Of a DNA stretch of 64,000 bases, positions 40,671-49,330 are shown in pieces. The notes below the pieces were generated by a model. It searched no databases, had not been told where the DNA came from, and saw only the letters and a program-made list of their open reading frames with translations. Both the position numbers and the translations under genes were made by a program. Source of the stretch: Streptomyces flavochromogenes. Lineage in GTDB: Bacteria; Actinomycetota; Actinomycetes; Streptomycetales; Streptomycetaceae. The stretch's first letter is position 1. Each line of letters opens with the position of its first letter. Location of the stretch: contig NZ_JNZO01000022.1 in assembly GCF_000717595.1 (NCBI RefSeq), positions 124,001-188,000 on the forward strand, written 5' to 3'.

Positions 40671-41138
40671 TCAGTCCTTCACCGGCCGCCACACATAGCG
40701 GATGTCCGGCTCGCCCTCCTCGTTGCGCTGCCCGTCCGTCCGCTCCGCCTCGACGAAGCCGTGCCGCTCGTAGAACCTCTGCGCCGGCGCGTTGACCTGG
40801 AACGTCCACAGGTCCAGGCCCTCCGGCCGCTGCCGCTTGGCCAGTTCCACGAAGCGGTCGCCCAGGCCGCGGCCGCGCCACGACGGGTCGAGGTAGAGCT
40901 GCTCCAGGTCCCCGCCGTCGAGCACGAGGAGTCCCACCACGCCGGCCTCCCCGGCGACCGCGACCCAGGTCTCGTGCTGCGGCACGACGACATGGGTGAA
41001 CCAGCCCCGTACCGCGTCGTCGTCGTGCGCGCGGCGTACGGTCGGCAGCGCCGCGCCGAAGGAACGCAGCCACACCTCGGCTGCCGCGGTCGCGTCGGAG
41101 TCGCCGGCACGCCGAATTACAAGGTCGTCAAGGGTCAC
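40671..41138 (-). CDS. GNAT-family N-acetyltransferase
   Basis: 155 aa. The acetyl-CoA pyrophosphate-binding motif A is LEQLYLDPSWRGRGLGDRFVELAKR (R-x-x-G-x-G/A), preceded by VVGLLVLDGGDLEQL and followed by motif B LWTFQVNAPAQRFYERHGFVEAE. It transfers acetyl from acetyl-CoA to an amine; the acceptor is unknown. Stand-alone gene. Confidence 0.9.
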   Translation of the reverse strand: MTLDDLVIRRAGDSDATAAAEVWLRSFGAALPTVRRAHDDDAVRGWFTHVVVPQHETWVAVAGEAGVVGLLVLDGGDLEQLYLDPSWRGRGLGDRFVELAKRQRPEGLDLWTFQVNAPAQRFYERHGFVEAERTDGQRNEEGEPDIRYVWRPVKD

Positions 41139-41271
41139 AAGGCGCGAGGGTCGCAGACGACGGGGCTCCGCGCATCCGAATTGCGGTGAGGCGCCGCCCT
41201 CGGAGGCGGGCCGGAGGGCGGGAGTTCAGGGGCGGCCGGGGTCGCGCTGCGGGACCGGCCGGAGCGGAAAC

Positions 41272-41299
41272 GGCTCCCGACGTCAGGCCCGTCGGGGCC
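41272..41299 (-). terminator. Hairpin downstream of the imine reductase gene
   Basis: GGCTCCCGACG (41272-41282) pairs with CGTCGGGGCC (41290-41299) with one bulge. It lies 31 bp past the stop of the imine reductase-like gene (minus strand). Confidence 0.4.
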
Positions 41300-41330
41300 G
41301 AGCACCACGAACGGCCGGGTCGGGCAGGTC

Positions 41331-42242
41331 TCACGACGAGTGCCGTGCGCCCGGGGAGGCCTCCCCCCTGAGCACCTCGGTCAGGGCCGAGATGCTGTGG
41401 CTGCCGTGGCCCGCCTCGACCGCGCGCCGCAGCAGGTCGTTCAGCGGGTCGATCCAGGTCGTGTCGACGTTCGTCTCCTCGCCCAGGGCCTTGTCGTGGG
41501 CCGCGCCCGCGAGGAACATGCCCACGGAAGAGGCCCCGTCCGTGTAGTCGCCGCTGTCGATCTCCTCGGCGTAGCCCGGCAGCAGGGACTTGATCATGTC
41601 GAGCCACTTGCCGGCGAACCGCACCATGCCGGCCGCGTCGAGGCCCCGGGCCTGGAGCGCGGCGGCACCCTGGAAGAACCCGACGAGCGCGGGCAGCAGC
41701 ATCGCGCCCACCGCCATCTCGTACAACGCGGCCAGGTCGGTCTCGGATCCCAGGTGGACGGTGTCGCCGCCCAGCACCCGCAGGGCCGTCCCGTACTCGT
41801 CGAAGACGGACTTGTCGCCGCCGTAGTACAGCAGCGTGTCCGGCGCTCCCACGGCCGCCGGCACGTTCTTGACCGCGCCCGCCAGGAACCTGGCGCCGTG
41901 ACCGGCGGCCCAGCCCGCCGTCGCACGGGCGTCGGCGGGCGAACCGCTGTTCAGCGTGACGAGGGCCCGCCCGGACAGTGCCGCCCCGGCCGGTTCCAGC
42001 GCGGTACGGGTGTCGTCGAAGGTGGTCAGGCAGGTCACGACCAGCGGGCTCGCCTCCACCGCGGCCCGCACCGATCCGGCGTGGACGGCGCCCTCGGCGA
42101 CCAGCGGCGCGGCCTTGGCGGGCGTACGGTTCCAGACCGTCGTCGGGTGCCCTGCGCCGAGGAACGCCTCGGCCAGTGCTCGGCCCATCGAACCGAGCCC
42201 GATCACGGTCACGGGGGTGGGCGCGGACTGGGCTTCGGACAT
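41331..42242 (-). CDS. Imine reductase-like NAD(P)-binding protein
   Basis: 303 aa. Rossmann fold VTVIGLGSMGRALAEAFLGAGHPTTVWNRTPAKA with NADP-type WNRT, then the IRED-like FLAGAVKNVPAAVGAPDTLLYYGG. The interdomain helix follows, then the C-terminal helical domain with GSETDLAALYEMAVGAMLLPALVGFFQGAAALQARG, which forms the domain-swapped dimer in imine reductases. Beta-hydroxyacid dehydrogenases share the fold, but the GAVK..P..LLYYGG signature favours IRED. Divergent from the HxlR gene, which probably controls it. Natural substrate unknown. Confidence 0.82.
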   Translation of the reverse strand: MSEAQSAPTPVTVIGLGSMGRALAEAFLGAGHPTTVWNRTPAKAAPLVAEGAVHAGSVRAAVEASPLVVTCLTTFDDTRTALEPAGAALSGRALVTLNSGSPADARATAGWAAGHGARFLAGAVKNVPAAVGAPDTLLYYGGDKSVFDEYGTALRVLGGDTVHLGSETDLAALYEMAVGAMLLPALVGFFQGAAALQARGLDAAGMVRFAGKWLDMIKSLLPGYAEEIDSGDYTDGASSVGMFLAGAAHDKALGEETNVDTTWIDPLNDLLRRAVEAGHGSHSISALTEVLRGEASPGARHSS

Positions 42243-42383
42243 GAGTCACTCCAGCGGGTTGTCGGTGGTTCGCAGGCACGCAGAAACCTGCGGGCGCGTG
42301 CGTCGAGTGGCGCCGCGGTTCGCCAACAGGCTTGTCCGTCACGGCACTTCACTCATCCTGGAGCGGCACACACATTCCGACAA

Positions 42384-42421
42384 GTACCTACAATTCTGTT
42401 CGGTACCCACACTTCTGTAGG
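42384..42421. promoter_or_regulatory. Direct-repeat operator between the imine reductase and HxlR genes
   Basis: GTACCTACAATTCTGT (42384-42399) and GTACCCACACTTCTGT (42403-42418) match at 14 of 16 positions with a 19-bp period. CCTACA (42387) and TGTAGG (42416) add an inverted repeat. The unit ends 12 bp before the hxlR ATG. HxlR-family proteins bind GTAC-containing sites near their own genes; binding here is inferred. Confidence 0.55.
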
Positions 42422-42432
42422 GGTGATTGCTG

Positions 42433-42774
42433 ATGACTGGGCGGACCTACACCTGCGGACTCGACGCCGCCATCGCCGTGATGGGCGGCAAATGGAAGGG
42501 GCTGATCCTCTTCGCGCTGGGCGAGGGACCGCTGCGGTTCGGGGAGCTGCGGCGGACGGTGGCCGGCATCAGCGAGCGGATGCTGATCCTCCAGCTCCGT
42601 GAGATGGAGGCCGGCGGCCTGGTGCACCGCGAGGTCCACCAGCAGGTCCCGCCCAAGGTGGAGTACTCCCTCACCGAGTTCGGCGGCTCCCTCAACGAGG
42701 CGATGGGGCCGCTCGGAGAATGGGGCGAGAAGCACCTGGAGCGCATCGAGGCGATCTCCCGGGACCCGGCCTAG
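42433..42774 (+). CDS. HxlR-family transcriptional regulator
   Basis: 113 aa from ATG 42433. A single winged helix: TCGLDAAIAVMGGKWKGLILFALGEGPLRFGELRRTVAGISERMLILQLREMEAGGLVHREVHQQVPPKVEYSLTEFGGSL. The conserved Cys near the N-terminus (YTCGLDAA) is the redox or electrophile-sensing position in HypR/YodB-type members. Divergent from the imine reductase-like gene; thiol-based sensing of quinones or aldehydes is a reasonable hypothesis. Confidence 0.92.
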   Translation: MTGRTYTCGLDAAIAVMGGKWKGLILFALGEGPLRFGELRRTVAGISERMLILQLREMEAGGLVHREVHQQVPPKVEYSLTEFGGSLNEAMGPLGEWGEKHLERIEAISRDPA

Positions 42775-42944
42775 GGGCCGCCGGGCGGCCGCCTTGCAGG
42801 GCTGCATGGCTGCAGGGCGGGCTGCCGCCCCACCGGGCTGCCGTGCCTCCGGGGGAGACGTACGTCACCTTCCGTGATGTCACATCCCGTCGCGCCCGTT
42901 CCGTCCGGAGGGTGGAGTCATCGACCACGACGGAGGAGCTCGTC

Positions 42945-43418
42945 ATGAGTGCACGCCTCAACATGTTCGACAGCCCGGTCGCCATCAAGGCCTGGAAGCA
43001 CATCATCGCGGCGAACAAGGCGATCGCCGAGGGCTCGTCACTCCCCGCCGCCACCCAGGAGCTCGTCAGGATTCGCGCCAGCCAGATCAACGGCTGCGGC
43101 GCCTGCCTCGACATGCACACCAAGGACGCCGCCGCCGCGGGGGAGACCTCGGTACGGCTCCACATGGTCGCCGCCTGGCGCGAGGCCACCGTCTTCACCG
43201 ACGCCGAGCGCGCCGCCCTGGAGCTCACGGAGCAGGGCACCCGCCTCGCCGACGGGTCCGGGGTCTCGGACGAGGCCTGGGCCGAGGCCGTCAAGCACTT
43301 CGACGACGAGCAGCTCGCCGCCCTGGTGTCCCAGATCGCCGTCATCAACGCCTTCAACCGCGGCAACGCCATCACCCGGCAGCCCGCCGGCGACTACCGG
43401 CCCGGCCAGTACGCGTAG
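42945..43418 (+). CDS. AhpD-like carboxymuconolactone decarboxylase family protein
   Basis: 157 aa; CGGAGGAG lies 8 nt before ATG 42945. The intact redox centre is ELVRIRASQINGCGACLDMHTKDA (CxxC followed by His), the alkylhydroperoxidase pattern, and AALVSQIAVINAFNRGNAI is the C-terminal family motif. It probably reduces peroxides or serves as a thiol reductase. The gene is 170 bp after the HxlR gene on the same strand. It is the best-conserved of the three AhpD relatives in the window. Confidence 0.9.
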   Translation: MSARLNMFDSPVAIKAWKHIIAANKAIAEGSSLPAATQELVRIRASQINGCGACLDMHTKDAAAAGETSVRLHMVAAWREATVFTDAERAALELTEQGTRLADGSGVSDEAWAEAVKHFDDEQLAALVSQIAVINAFNRGNAITRQPAGDYRPGQYA

Positions 43419-43513
43419 CGGGTGCGGGACCGCGGCGGGCGTCAGCAGGACGGCGGCCTCGGGAGGCTGTCCCTCACCACCCGCCCTAGGCTGGGCCCGA
43501 CGAAAGGGCGGCG

Positions 43514-44215
43514 ATGAGCACGGACGCGGACGCGAGCACCGACGGCGACGACGACGGAGCGGCCGGGCGCGGGACGGTCCGCTCCCAGAGCGAGCACTGG
43601 GAGCGGACCTACGGCACCCACCCCGGGATGTACGGCGCCGAGCCCTCCGCCCCGGCCGTCCGCGCCGCCGAGGTGTTCCTGGCCCTGGGCGCCCGCCACG
43701 TCCTCGAACTGGGTGCCGGGCACGGCCGCGACGCGCTGTTCTTCGCCCGTTCCGGGCTCACCGTGACCGCCGCCGACTTCAGCCCCGTCGCGCTCGACCA
43801 GCTGGGCGCCCGGGCCGATGCCGAGGACCTTGCCGACCGGGTGGCCACCGCCGTCGTCGACGTACGCGAACCGCTGCCGTTCGCCGACGCCTCCGTGGAC
43901 GCGGTGTTCGCCCACATGCTGCTGTGCATGGCCCTGTCCACCGACGAGATCCACGCCCTCGTCGCCGAGGTGCATCGCGTCCTGCGACGGGGCGGCACCT
44001 TCGTCTACACCGTCCGGCACACCGACGACGCCCACTACGGCGCCGGGACGGGTCACGGCGACGACATCTGGGAGCACGGCGGCTTCGCCGTGCACTTCTT
44101 CCCCCGCGCCCTCGTCGACGCCCTCGCCGACGGCTGGACCCTCGACGAGGTGATCGACTTCGAGGAGGGCGACCTGCCCCGCCGTCTGTGGCGCGTCACC
44201 CAGACCCGGCGCTGA
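43514..44215 (+). CDS. Class I SAM-dependent methyltransferase
   Basis: 233 aa, with an acidic low-complexity first 20 residues. SAM motif I HVLELGAGHGRDALFFARSG, motif II VTAADFSPVALDQL, DVREPLPFADASVDAVFAHMLL, and VHRVLRRGGTFVYTVRHTDD. Thiopurine/TehB-like small-molecule methyltransferase; acceptor unknown. GGGCGGCG is a weak ribosome-binding site. It ends at a 23-bp hairpin facing the ABC transporter operon. Confidence 0.85.
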   Translation: MSTDADASTDGDDDGAAGRGTVRSQSEHWERTYGTHPGMYGAEPSAPAVRAAEVFLALGARHVLELGAGHGRDALFFARSGLTVTAADFSPVALDQLGARADAEDLADRVATAVVDVREPLPFADASVDAVFAHMLLCMALSTDEIHALVAEVHRVLRRGGTFVYTVRHTDDAHYGAGTGHGDDIWEHGGFAVHFFPRALVDALADGWTLDEVIDFEEGDLPRRLWRVTQTRR

Positions 44216-44258
44216 GGAGACGCCGCAGAGTGCCGCAGCGACGCCGTGGCGACGCTGT

Positions 44259-44309
44259 GGATACGGCGACGGCCCGCCCGGTTCGCCCGGGCGGGCCATC
44301 GCCGTATCC
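44259..44309. terminator. Long bidirectional terminator
   Basis: GGATACGGCGA + C + GGCCCGCCCGG (44259-44281) pairs with CCGGGCGGGCC + A + TCGCCGTATCC (44287-44309). That makes 22 paired bases with a single C/A mismatch and a 5-nt loop. It lies between the converging methyltransferase gene and the ABC permease gene. Confidence 0.9.
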
Positions 44310-44340
44310 GTGAGGGCCGATCACCGGCGACCGGCGGCGA

Positions 44341-45993
44341 CTACCCCTTGCTGACCGCCGCCAGGATCTCCGGCAGCCGCCTCGCCGTCCGCGGCGCCGC
44401 CACCTTCAGGCCCGCCCAGATCATCAGCGCGCCGTAGAGCGTGCCGGCCGGGAGCAGCAGCCAGAGCAGGGACTGCTGGTCGGAGACATGGAGGTAGATC
44501 GTCGCGCCGATCAGCGGCGCGCACAGCAGCGGGGCCGTGAGCATGCCGCCGAGGATCGAGATCCACGCCAGGGCGCCCTGCCCCGGAGCCACGTTCTTGT
44601 AGCCGCTGTCCTGCGGGATGGAGTACGGGAAGGCGGCCGAGGCCACCGAGCCCGTCGCCAGCATCGCGCCGAGCAGGCCGAGCGCCAGGCCGATGGCGTC
44701 CGGGAGCCGTGTCCACTCGCCGAGGACGGCGACCGTGAGGACCGTGACGAAGACGGCGTACGGGAGGGTGACCGTGAGCAGGGCCAGGGCCCGCGCCCGC
44801 AGTTCGGCGTACGCGTCGGCCGTCGTCGAGATGGTCTGGGCGACCATCCAGAACGCCGAGGTGTCCTGTCCGAACTGGTTGTACATCAGCATGCCGAGCA
44901 TGCCGGAGGCGAAGCACGCCCAGTAGATCGAGCCGGTGCCCTGGAGCGCGTTGACGAGCGGGACGATCAGGCCCAGGGCCAGCGAGGTCACGGCCCCGGC
45001 CTTCGTCTTCGGGTCGCGCCACAGATAGCGCAGGCTGCGCTCCATGACCGCGCCCGTGCGCCCGCCCGGCAGGATCCTGGCGAGCCACCCCGTACCGTCG
45101 GCCTTGTCACGGACGCCCGCGTCGGAGGCCGCGCCGATCGTGGAGCCGTCGGGCTCGACCATCAGCCGTACGAGGCTCCGCTGCCACCAGTGCACGAGCA
45201 CCGCGAGCGTGGCCGCCGTGAGAAGCAGCCGGACCGCCGCCACCGCGTAGTCGCCCTCGCTGGCGGAGTCGACCGCGGCGATCGCCGCGGCCGGCGGCAG
45301 CCAGCCGACGACGGCCGTCGCCGGTTCCAGCGACTCCAGACCGCCGGCCTGGCCCAGGCGCTGGGCGGCGAAGTTCACGACCTGCATGCCGACGGCGATG
45401 ATCAGGCCGCTGAGCAGTGCCAGGTCCCGGCCCTTGCGGGAGGTGAGGAGCCGGACGTTGGCGGCGGCCACGGCCCGGGACAGTGCCACGCACGTCACGG
45501 CCGTCAGCGGTACGGCGAGGACGGCGAGGACCGTGCCGGCCGCGCCGTGCGCGACGGACAGCGCGGCGCCCAGGGCCAGGACGAAGGTGAGGACGGGGCC
45601 GACGCCCACGAGGGAGGCCACGAGTAGCGCGCGGACCAGCGGCCGCGGTCGCAGCGGCAGCATGACGAGCCGCGACGGGTCGAGGGTCTCGTCACCGCTC
45701 GGGATGAACAGCGGCATCACCGTCCAGGAGAGCGCGAGCCCGCCCGTGAGGAGGATCGCGATGCTGTCGGCGTCGGCGCTGCCCCGCATGAGGACGAAGG
45801 CCAGCAGGAGGGCCGCGGCGAAGACCGCTCCGAAGACGATGGACAGGATGTACGCGGCCGTCCGTCCGCCCGACTGCCGCAGCCCGTTGCGCAGCAGGCT
45901 CAGTTTGAGCCGTACGAAGACGGAGGTGAGGGAGGGGACGGGCCCGGCCGGGGTCGCGGTGCCGGTGGTGGCCGTGGTCGGGAAGGCACTCAT
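44341..45993 (-). CDS. ABC transporter permease, large integral membrane protein
   Basis: 550 aa with about 12 hydrophobic segments (e.g. AAYILSIVFGAVFAAALLLAFVLM, LAVLAVPLTAVTCVALSRAVAAA, GLALGLLGAMLATGSVASAAF, LLWLLLPAGTLYGALMIWAGL). The start codon overlaps the ATPase stop (ATGA), so the two are translationally coupled. The pair resembles ABC-2-type exporters of unknown cargo in actinobacteria. No periplasmic binding protein is in the operon, which fits export. Confidence 0.85.
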   Translation of the reverse strand: MSAFPTTATTGTATPAGPVPSLTSVFVRLKLSLLRNGLRQSGGRTAAYILSIVFGAVFAAALLLAFVLMRGSADADSIAILLTGGLALSWTVMPLFIPSGDETLDPSRLVMLPLRPRPLVRALLVASLVGVGPVLTFVLALGAALSVAHGAAGTVLAVLAVPLTAVTCVALSRAVAAANVRLLTSRKGRDLALLSGLIIAVGMQVVNFAAQRLGQAGGLESLEPATAVVGWLPPAAAIAAVDSASEGDYAVAAVRLLLTAATLAVLVHWWQRSLVRLMVEPDGSTIGAASDAGVRDKADGTGWLARILPGGRTGAVMERSLRYLWRDPKTKAGAVTSLALGLIVPLVNALQGTGSIYWACFASGMLGMLMYNQFGQDTSAFWMVAQTISTTADAYAELRARALALLTVTLPYAVFVTVLTVAVLGEWTRLPDAIGLALGLLGAMLATGSVASAAFPYSIPQDSGYKNVAPGQGALAWISILGGMLTAPLLCAPLIGATIYLHVSDQQSLLWLLLPAGTLYGALMIWAGLKVAAPRTARRLPEILAAVSKG

Positions 45994-46817
45994 CGCTGGG
46001 CCCCGCCTGAAGCACCGGCCCCGCCCGAAGCACCGGCCCCGCCGGCAGCCCCCGCCCCGCCGCCCAGCCAGTCGAGCGAGTCGCCCGCAGCCTCGCGGCC
46101 GCTCGCGCCGACGAGCTCCAGGAACGCCGCCTGCAGCGAGGGCGCGTCGCCCCGTACCTCCGCGAGCGTGCCCTGGGCGCGGATCCGGCCCGCCGCCATC
46201 ACGGCGACCCAGTCGCAGAGCGACTCGACGAGCTCCATGACGTGGCTGGAGAAGACGACGGTGGCGCCGGAGGAGGTGTACCGCTCCAGTACGCCGCGGA
46301 TGGTCTGCGCCGAGACCGGGTCGACGCCCTCGAAGGGCTCGTCGAGGAAGAGCACCTCGGGGTTGTGGAGGAGCGCCGCCGCGAGCCCGATCTTCTTCCG
46401 CATACCGGTCGAGTAGTCGACGACCAGCTTGTTCTGCGAGCCGGTGAGGTCGAGGACGTCGAGGAGCTGTGCGGCCCGCTTGTCGACCTCGGCGCCGGGG
46501 AGCCCCCTCAGCCGCCCGCTGTACGCGAGGAGTTCGCGGCCGGACAGCCGCTCGAAGAGCCGCAGGCCCTCCGGCAGGATGCCGATCCGGGCCTTGACCT
46601 GGGCGACCGACTCGGGGTCGGCCCATACGTCGTGCCCTGCGACCTGGATGCGTCCCTGGTCGGGACGGAGCAGACCGGTGATCATCGAGAGGGTGGTGGT
46701 CTTGCCGGCGCCGTTGGGTCCCACGAGCCCGATGAACCTGCCGGCGGGCAGCACCAGGTCGATGCCGTTCACCGCGATCTGCTGGCCGAATCGCTTCCAC
46801 AGGCCCTCGATGCGCAC
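45990..46817 (-). CDS. ABC transporter ATP-binding protein
   Basis: 275 aa from GTG 46817. Walker A VGPNGAGKTTT (~33-43), Q-loop region, signature YSTGMRKKIGLAAAL, Walker B VLFLDEPFEGVDP, and switch His in FSSHVMELVE. The C-terminus ends in a repetitive Gly/Ala/Ser tail (GGGAGAAGGAGASGG...) of about 25 residues. It energises the permease encoded by the overlapping gene. It is the DRA/ABC-2 exporter type. Confidence 0.93.
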   Translation of the reverse strand: MRIEGLWKRFGQQIAVNGIDLVLPAGRFIGLVGPNGAGKTTTLSMITGLLRPDQGRIQVAGHDVWADPESVAQVKARIGILPEGLRLFERLSGRELLAYSGRLRGLPGAEVDKRAAQLLDVLDLTGSQNKLVVDYSTGMRKKIGLAAALLHNPEVLFLDEPFEGVDPVSAQTIRGVLERYTSSGATVVFSSHVMELVESLCDWVAVMAAGRIRAQGTLAEVRGDAPSLQAAFLELVGASGREAAGDSLDWLGGGAGAAGGAGASGGAGASGGAQR

Positions 46818-46880
46818 GGCGGGGTCCCCGTGTGTCTTACGGGCCCCACCCTAAGGGTGAGGCCCGCGGGGGACCCAGGG

Positions 46881-47582
46881 TCAGGACGTGCGGCTTCTCG
46901 CCTCCGCCGCTTCCCGGCCACACGCGTACGCGAGGGCGCTGATCAGTTCCTCGGCGTCGGGGAGCCAGCGGTTCGCCGGGGTGGGGCGGCGGGCCCACTG
47001 GACCGCGCCGCTGCCGCCGATGCGGGTGGGCGGGGCCGCCACGTAGTGGCCCTCGCCGCGGGTGGTGAGGTCGATGGAGGCCGGGACCCAGCCGAGCTTG
47101 CGGACGAGGTCGGGCACCTTGGTCGCGGCGCCCGGCAGGACGAAGAAGAACATCCGGCGGTCGGGGGTGCAGGTGACCGGGCCGAGCGTCAGCTCCATCC
47201 GCTCCATCCGGGCGAGCGCCAGGAACCCGGCCGACTCGGGCACCTCGATGGCGTCGAACGTACGGCCCGTCGGCAGCAGGATCGACGCCTTCGGCTGCTT
47301 CGACCACATCCGCCGGGCTCCGACGCCGCTGCCGGTCGCCTGGGTCGACCAGTCGGGCCTGACGGCGTGGGCGCCGGGCACGGCGCACGCGTCCGCACCG
47401 CAGGAGCAGCGCTCCCGGCCCTCGACGGCCTCCAACCAGGTCCCGGGAAACACGTCCCAGTGCCGCTCTTCCGCGTACCGCACGGCACTGTCCAGCAGCT
47501 GCTCGCCGCGCTGCTTGGGGATCTGTGCGGCTTCCGTGACTCCGATGGTCTCTTCCACGTGGAACACAACTTCCCCCGCCAC
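46881..47582 (-). CDS. Bifunctional DNA primase/polymerase (Prim-Pol) domain protein
   Basis: 233 aa from GTG 47582; GTG 47558 (VEETIGV) is an alternative. The Prim-Pol-like core: QLLDSAVRYAEERHWDVFPGTWLE, CSCGADACAVPGAHAVRPDW with clustered Cys/His, GRTFDAIEVPE, and DLTTRGEGHYVAAPPTRIGGSG. Actinobacteria carry several stand-alone copies unlinked to helicases; their role is unknown. It is divergent from the NsdA-like regulator gene. Confidence 0.78.
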   Translation of the reverse strand: MAGEVVFHVEETIGVTEAAQIPKQRGEQLLDSAVRYAEERHWDVFPGTWLEAVEGRERCSCGADACAVPGAHAVRPDWSTQATGSGVGARRMWSKQPKASILLPTGRTFDAIEVPESAGFLALARMERMELTLGPVTCTPDRRMFFFVLPGAATKVPDLVRKLGWVPASIDLTTRGEGHYVAAPPTRIGGSGAVQWARRPTPANRWLPDAEELISALAYACGREAAEARSRTS

Positions 47583-47758
47583 CTGGGGTTACGGCCAGGG
47601 CGTGGAGCGGTGTGAGGCATCGATCCTGCACGCGGGGCGCATCGGTGCACGGGCGGGGGCGCGCGGGGGGCCGGGGAGCTGGGGTGGGTACGGACAGGTG
47701 GGGGCGCCGGTGGCGAAGCCGCGGCCGACGTGTCCGGTTTCGCGTGTTCACATCGGCA

Positions 47759-47803
47759 TTGACCGGATATTCACCGGGCAGTGATCTCTTCTCGGTGATC
47801 ACC
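47759..47803 (+). promoter_or_regulatory. Promoter with palindromic repeats upstream of the NsdA-like regulator gene
   Basis: TTGACC (47759-47764) and TGATCT (47782-47787) are 17 bp apart. GTGATC occurs at 47781 and within GGTGATCACC (47794-47803), a perfect 10-bp palindrome; GTGATC/GATCAC also form a larger dyad. Autoregulation is a guess based on position. Confidence 0.4.
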
Positions 47804-47824
47804 GCACGGCCTCAGGGGGTACTC

Positions 47825-49207
47825 ATGGCAGCCAGGCCACTCGTTCCGCGTCAGCTCAACGAACGGCTCCAGGCGCTCATCCAGGAGGCCGGCTGCTCCA
47901 ACGCCGGCCTCGCCCGCAGGGTCAACATGGTCGGCGCGGAGCGCGGCCTCGACCTGCGGTACGACAAGACGTCGGTGGCGCGCTGGCTGCGCGGGCAGCA
48001 GCCGCGGGGGCGCGCGCCGGGGATCATCGCCGAGGCCCTCGGCCGCAAGCTGGGCCGTACGGTCACGATCGACGAGGTCGGCATGGCCAACGGCCGCAAC
48101 CTCGCGGCCGGGGTGGGGCTCCAGTTCGCGCCGACCGTGCCCGGAGCGATCGAGCAGGTCTGCGAGCTGTGGCGCAGCGACGTGGGCCGCCGGGACTTCC
48201 TCTCCGGCTCCACGGTCGCGGCCTCCGCGCTCGTCGAGCCCAGCCGGGACTGGCTGATCACGGGCCCGGACACCCATGTGGCCCGGATGGCGGGAGCGCG
48301 CGTCGGGGTCGCGGACGTGGCGGCCGTACGGGAGATGACGGCGGCGCTCGTCGACCTCGACCGGCGGTTCGGCAGCGGGCATGTGCGCCCGGTGGTCGTC
48401 CACTACCTCAACAGCGTGGTCTCGGGGATGCTGTCCGGCTCGTACCGGGAGGCGGTCGGCCGGCAGCTGTTCGCGGCGGTCGCCCGACTGACCGAACTCG
48501 CCGGGTACATGGCGGTGGACACGGGCGAACCGGGCCTCGCCCAGCGGTACTACATCCAGGCGCTGCGGCTCGCGCAGGCCGCCGGCGACCGGGGCTACGG
48601 CGGCTATGTCCTCGCCGCCTCCATGAGCCACCTCGCCGCGCAGCTCGGAAACCCCCGGGAGATCGCCCAGTTGGCGCGGGCCGCGCAGGAGGGGGCGCGC
48701 GGGAAGGTGCCGCCGCGCGCGGAGGCGATGTTCCACGCGGCCGAGGCGCGCGGGCACGCCCTGCTCGGGGACCTCAGCGCCTTCGAGACGGCGGCGGGCC
48801 GTGCCGTGCGCGCCCTGGAGCAGGCCGATCCGGAGTCGGGCGACGACCCGGCGTGGATCGCGCACTTCGACCAGGCGTACCTGGCGGACGAACTGGCGCA
48901 CTGCTACCGGGATCTGGGACAGGCGGAGGCCGCGGCGCGGGCGGCGGAGGAGTCGATCGCCGGACACCCGGAGACGCGCGCGCGGCGCCGGGCGATCGGC
49001 CTCGCCCTGCTCGCCTCGGCGCAGGTCCAGCAGCGCGAGGTCGAGCAGGCCTGCCGTACGGGCACGCGCGCGCTCGAACTGCTCGGCACGCTGCGGTCGT
49101 CGAGGGGCGCGGAGTACCTGGAAGACCTGCGGGAGCGTCTGGAGCCGTACGCGGGGGAGGCGGTGGTACGGGAGTTCGGGGCGCGCATGGAGCTCTATGC
49201 CGCTTAG
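47825..49207 (+). CDS. NsdA-like HTH/TPR transcriptional regulator
   Basis: 460 aa; CAGGGGG lies before ATG 47825. The N-terminal region is helix-turn-helix-like (LNERLQALIQEAGCSNAGLARRVNMVGAERGLDLRYDKTSVARWLRGQQPRGRAPGIIAEALGRKLGR). About 280 residues of helical TPR-type repeats follow (e.g. MAVDTGEPGLAQRYYIQALRLAQAAGDRGYGGYVLAASMSHLAAQLGNPREIAQLARAAQEGARGK). This is the architecture of NsdA, which negatively influences sporulation and antibiotic production in S. coelicolor. A paralogue rather than NsdA itself is likely. Confidence 0.83.
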   Translation: MAARPLVPRQLNERLQALIQEAGCSNAGLARRVNMVGAERGLDLRYDKTSVARWLRGQQPRGRAPGIIAEALGRKLGRTVTIDEVGMANGRNLAAGVGLQFAPTVPGAIEQVCELWRSDVGRRDFLSGSTVAASALVEPSRDWLITGPDTHVARMAGARVGVADVAAVREMTAALVDLDRRFGSGHVRPVVVHYLNSVVSGMLSGSYREAVGRQLFAAVARLTELAGYMAVDTGEPGLAQRYYIQALRLAQAAGDRGYGGYVLAASMSHLAAQLGNPREIAQLARAAQEGARGKVPPRAEAMFHAAEARGHALLGDLSAFETAAGRAVRALEQADPESGDDPAWIAHFDQAYLADELAHCYRDLGQAEAAARAAEESIAGHPETRARRRAIGLALLASAQVQQREVEQACRTGTRALELLGTLRSSRGAEYLEDLRERLEPYAGEAVVREFGARMELYAA

Positions 49208-49330
49208 TCCCTGCTGGGAGCGGTGCCGTTCGAGAAGGTTGTGTAACCGGGCTCACACGTGTGTGCGGAGCCCCGGGCGCACCCGGTAGCGTGAGCCGAC
49301 GATTCCGTAGGTCCATCAGTAGGAGTCCCG

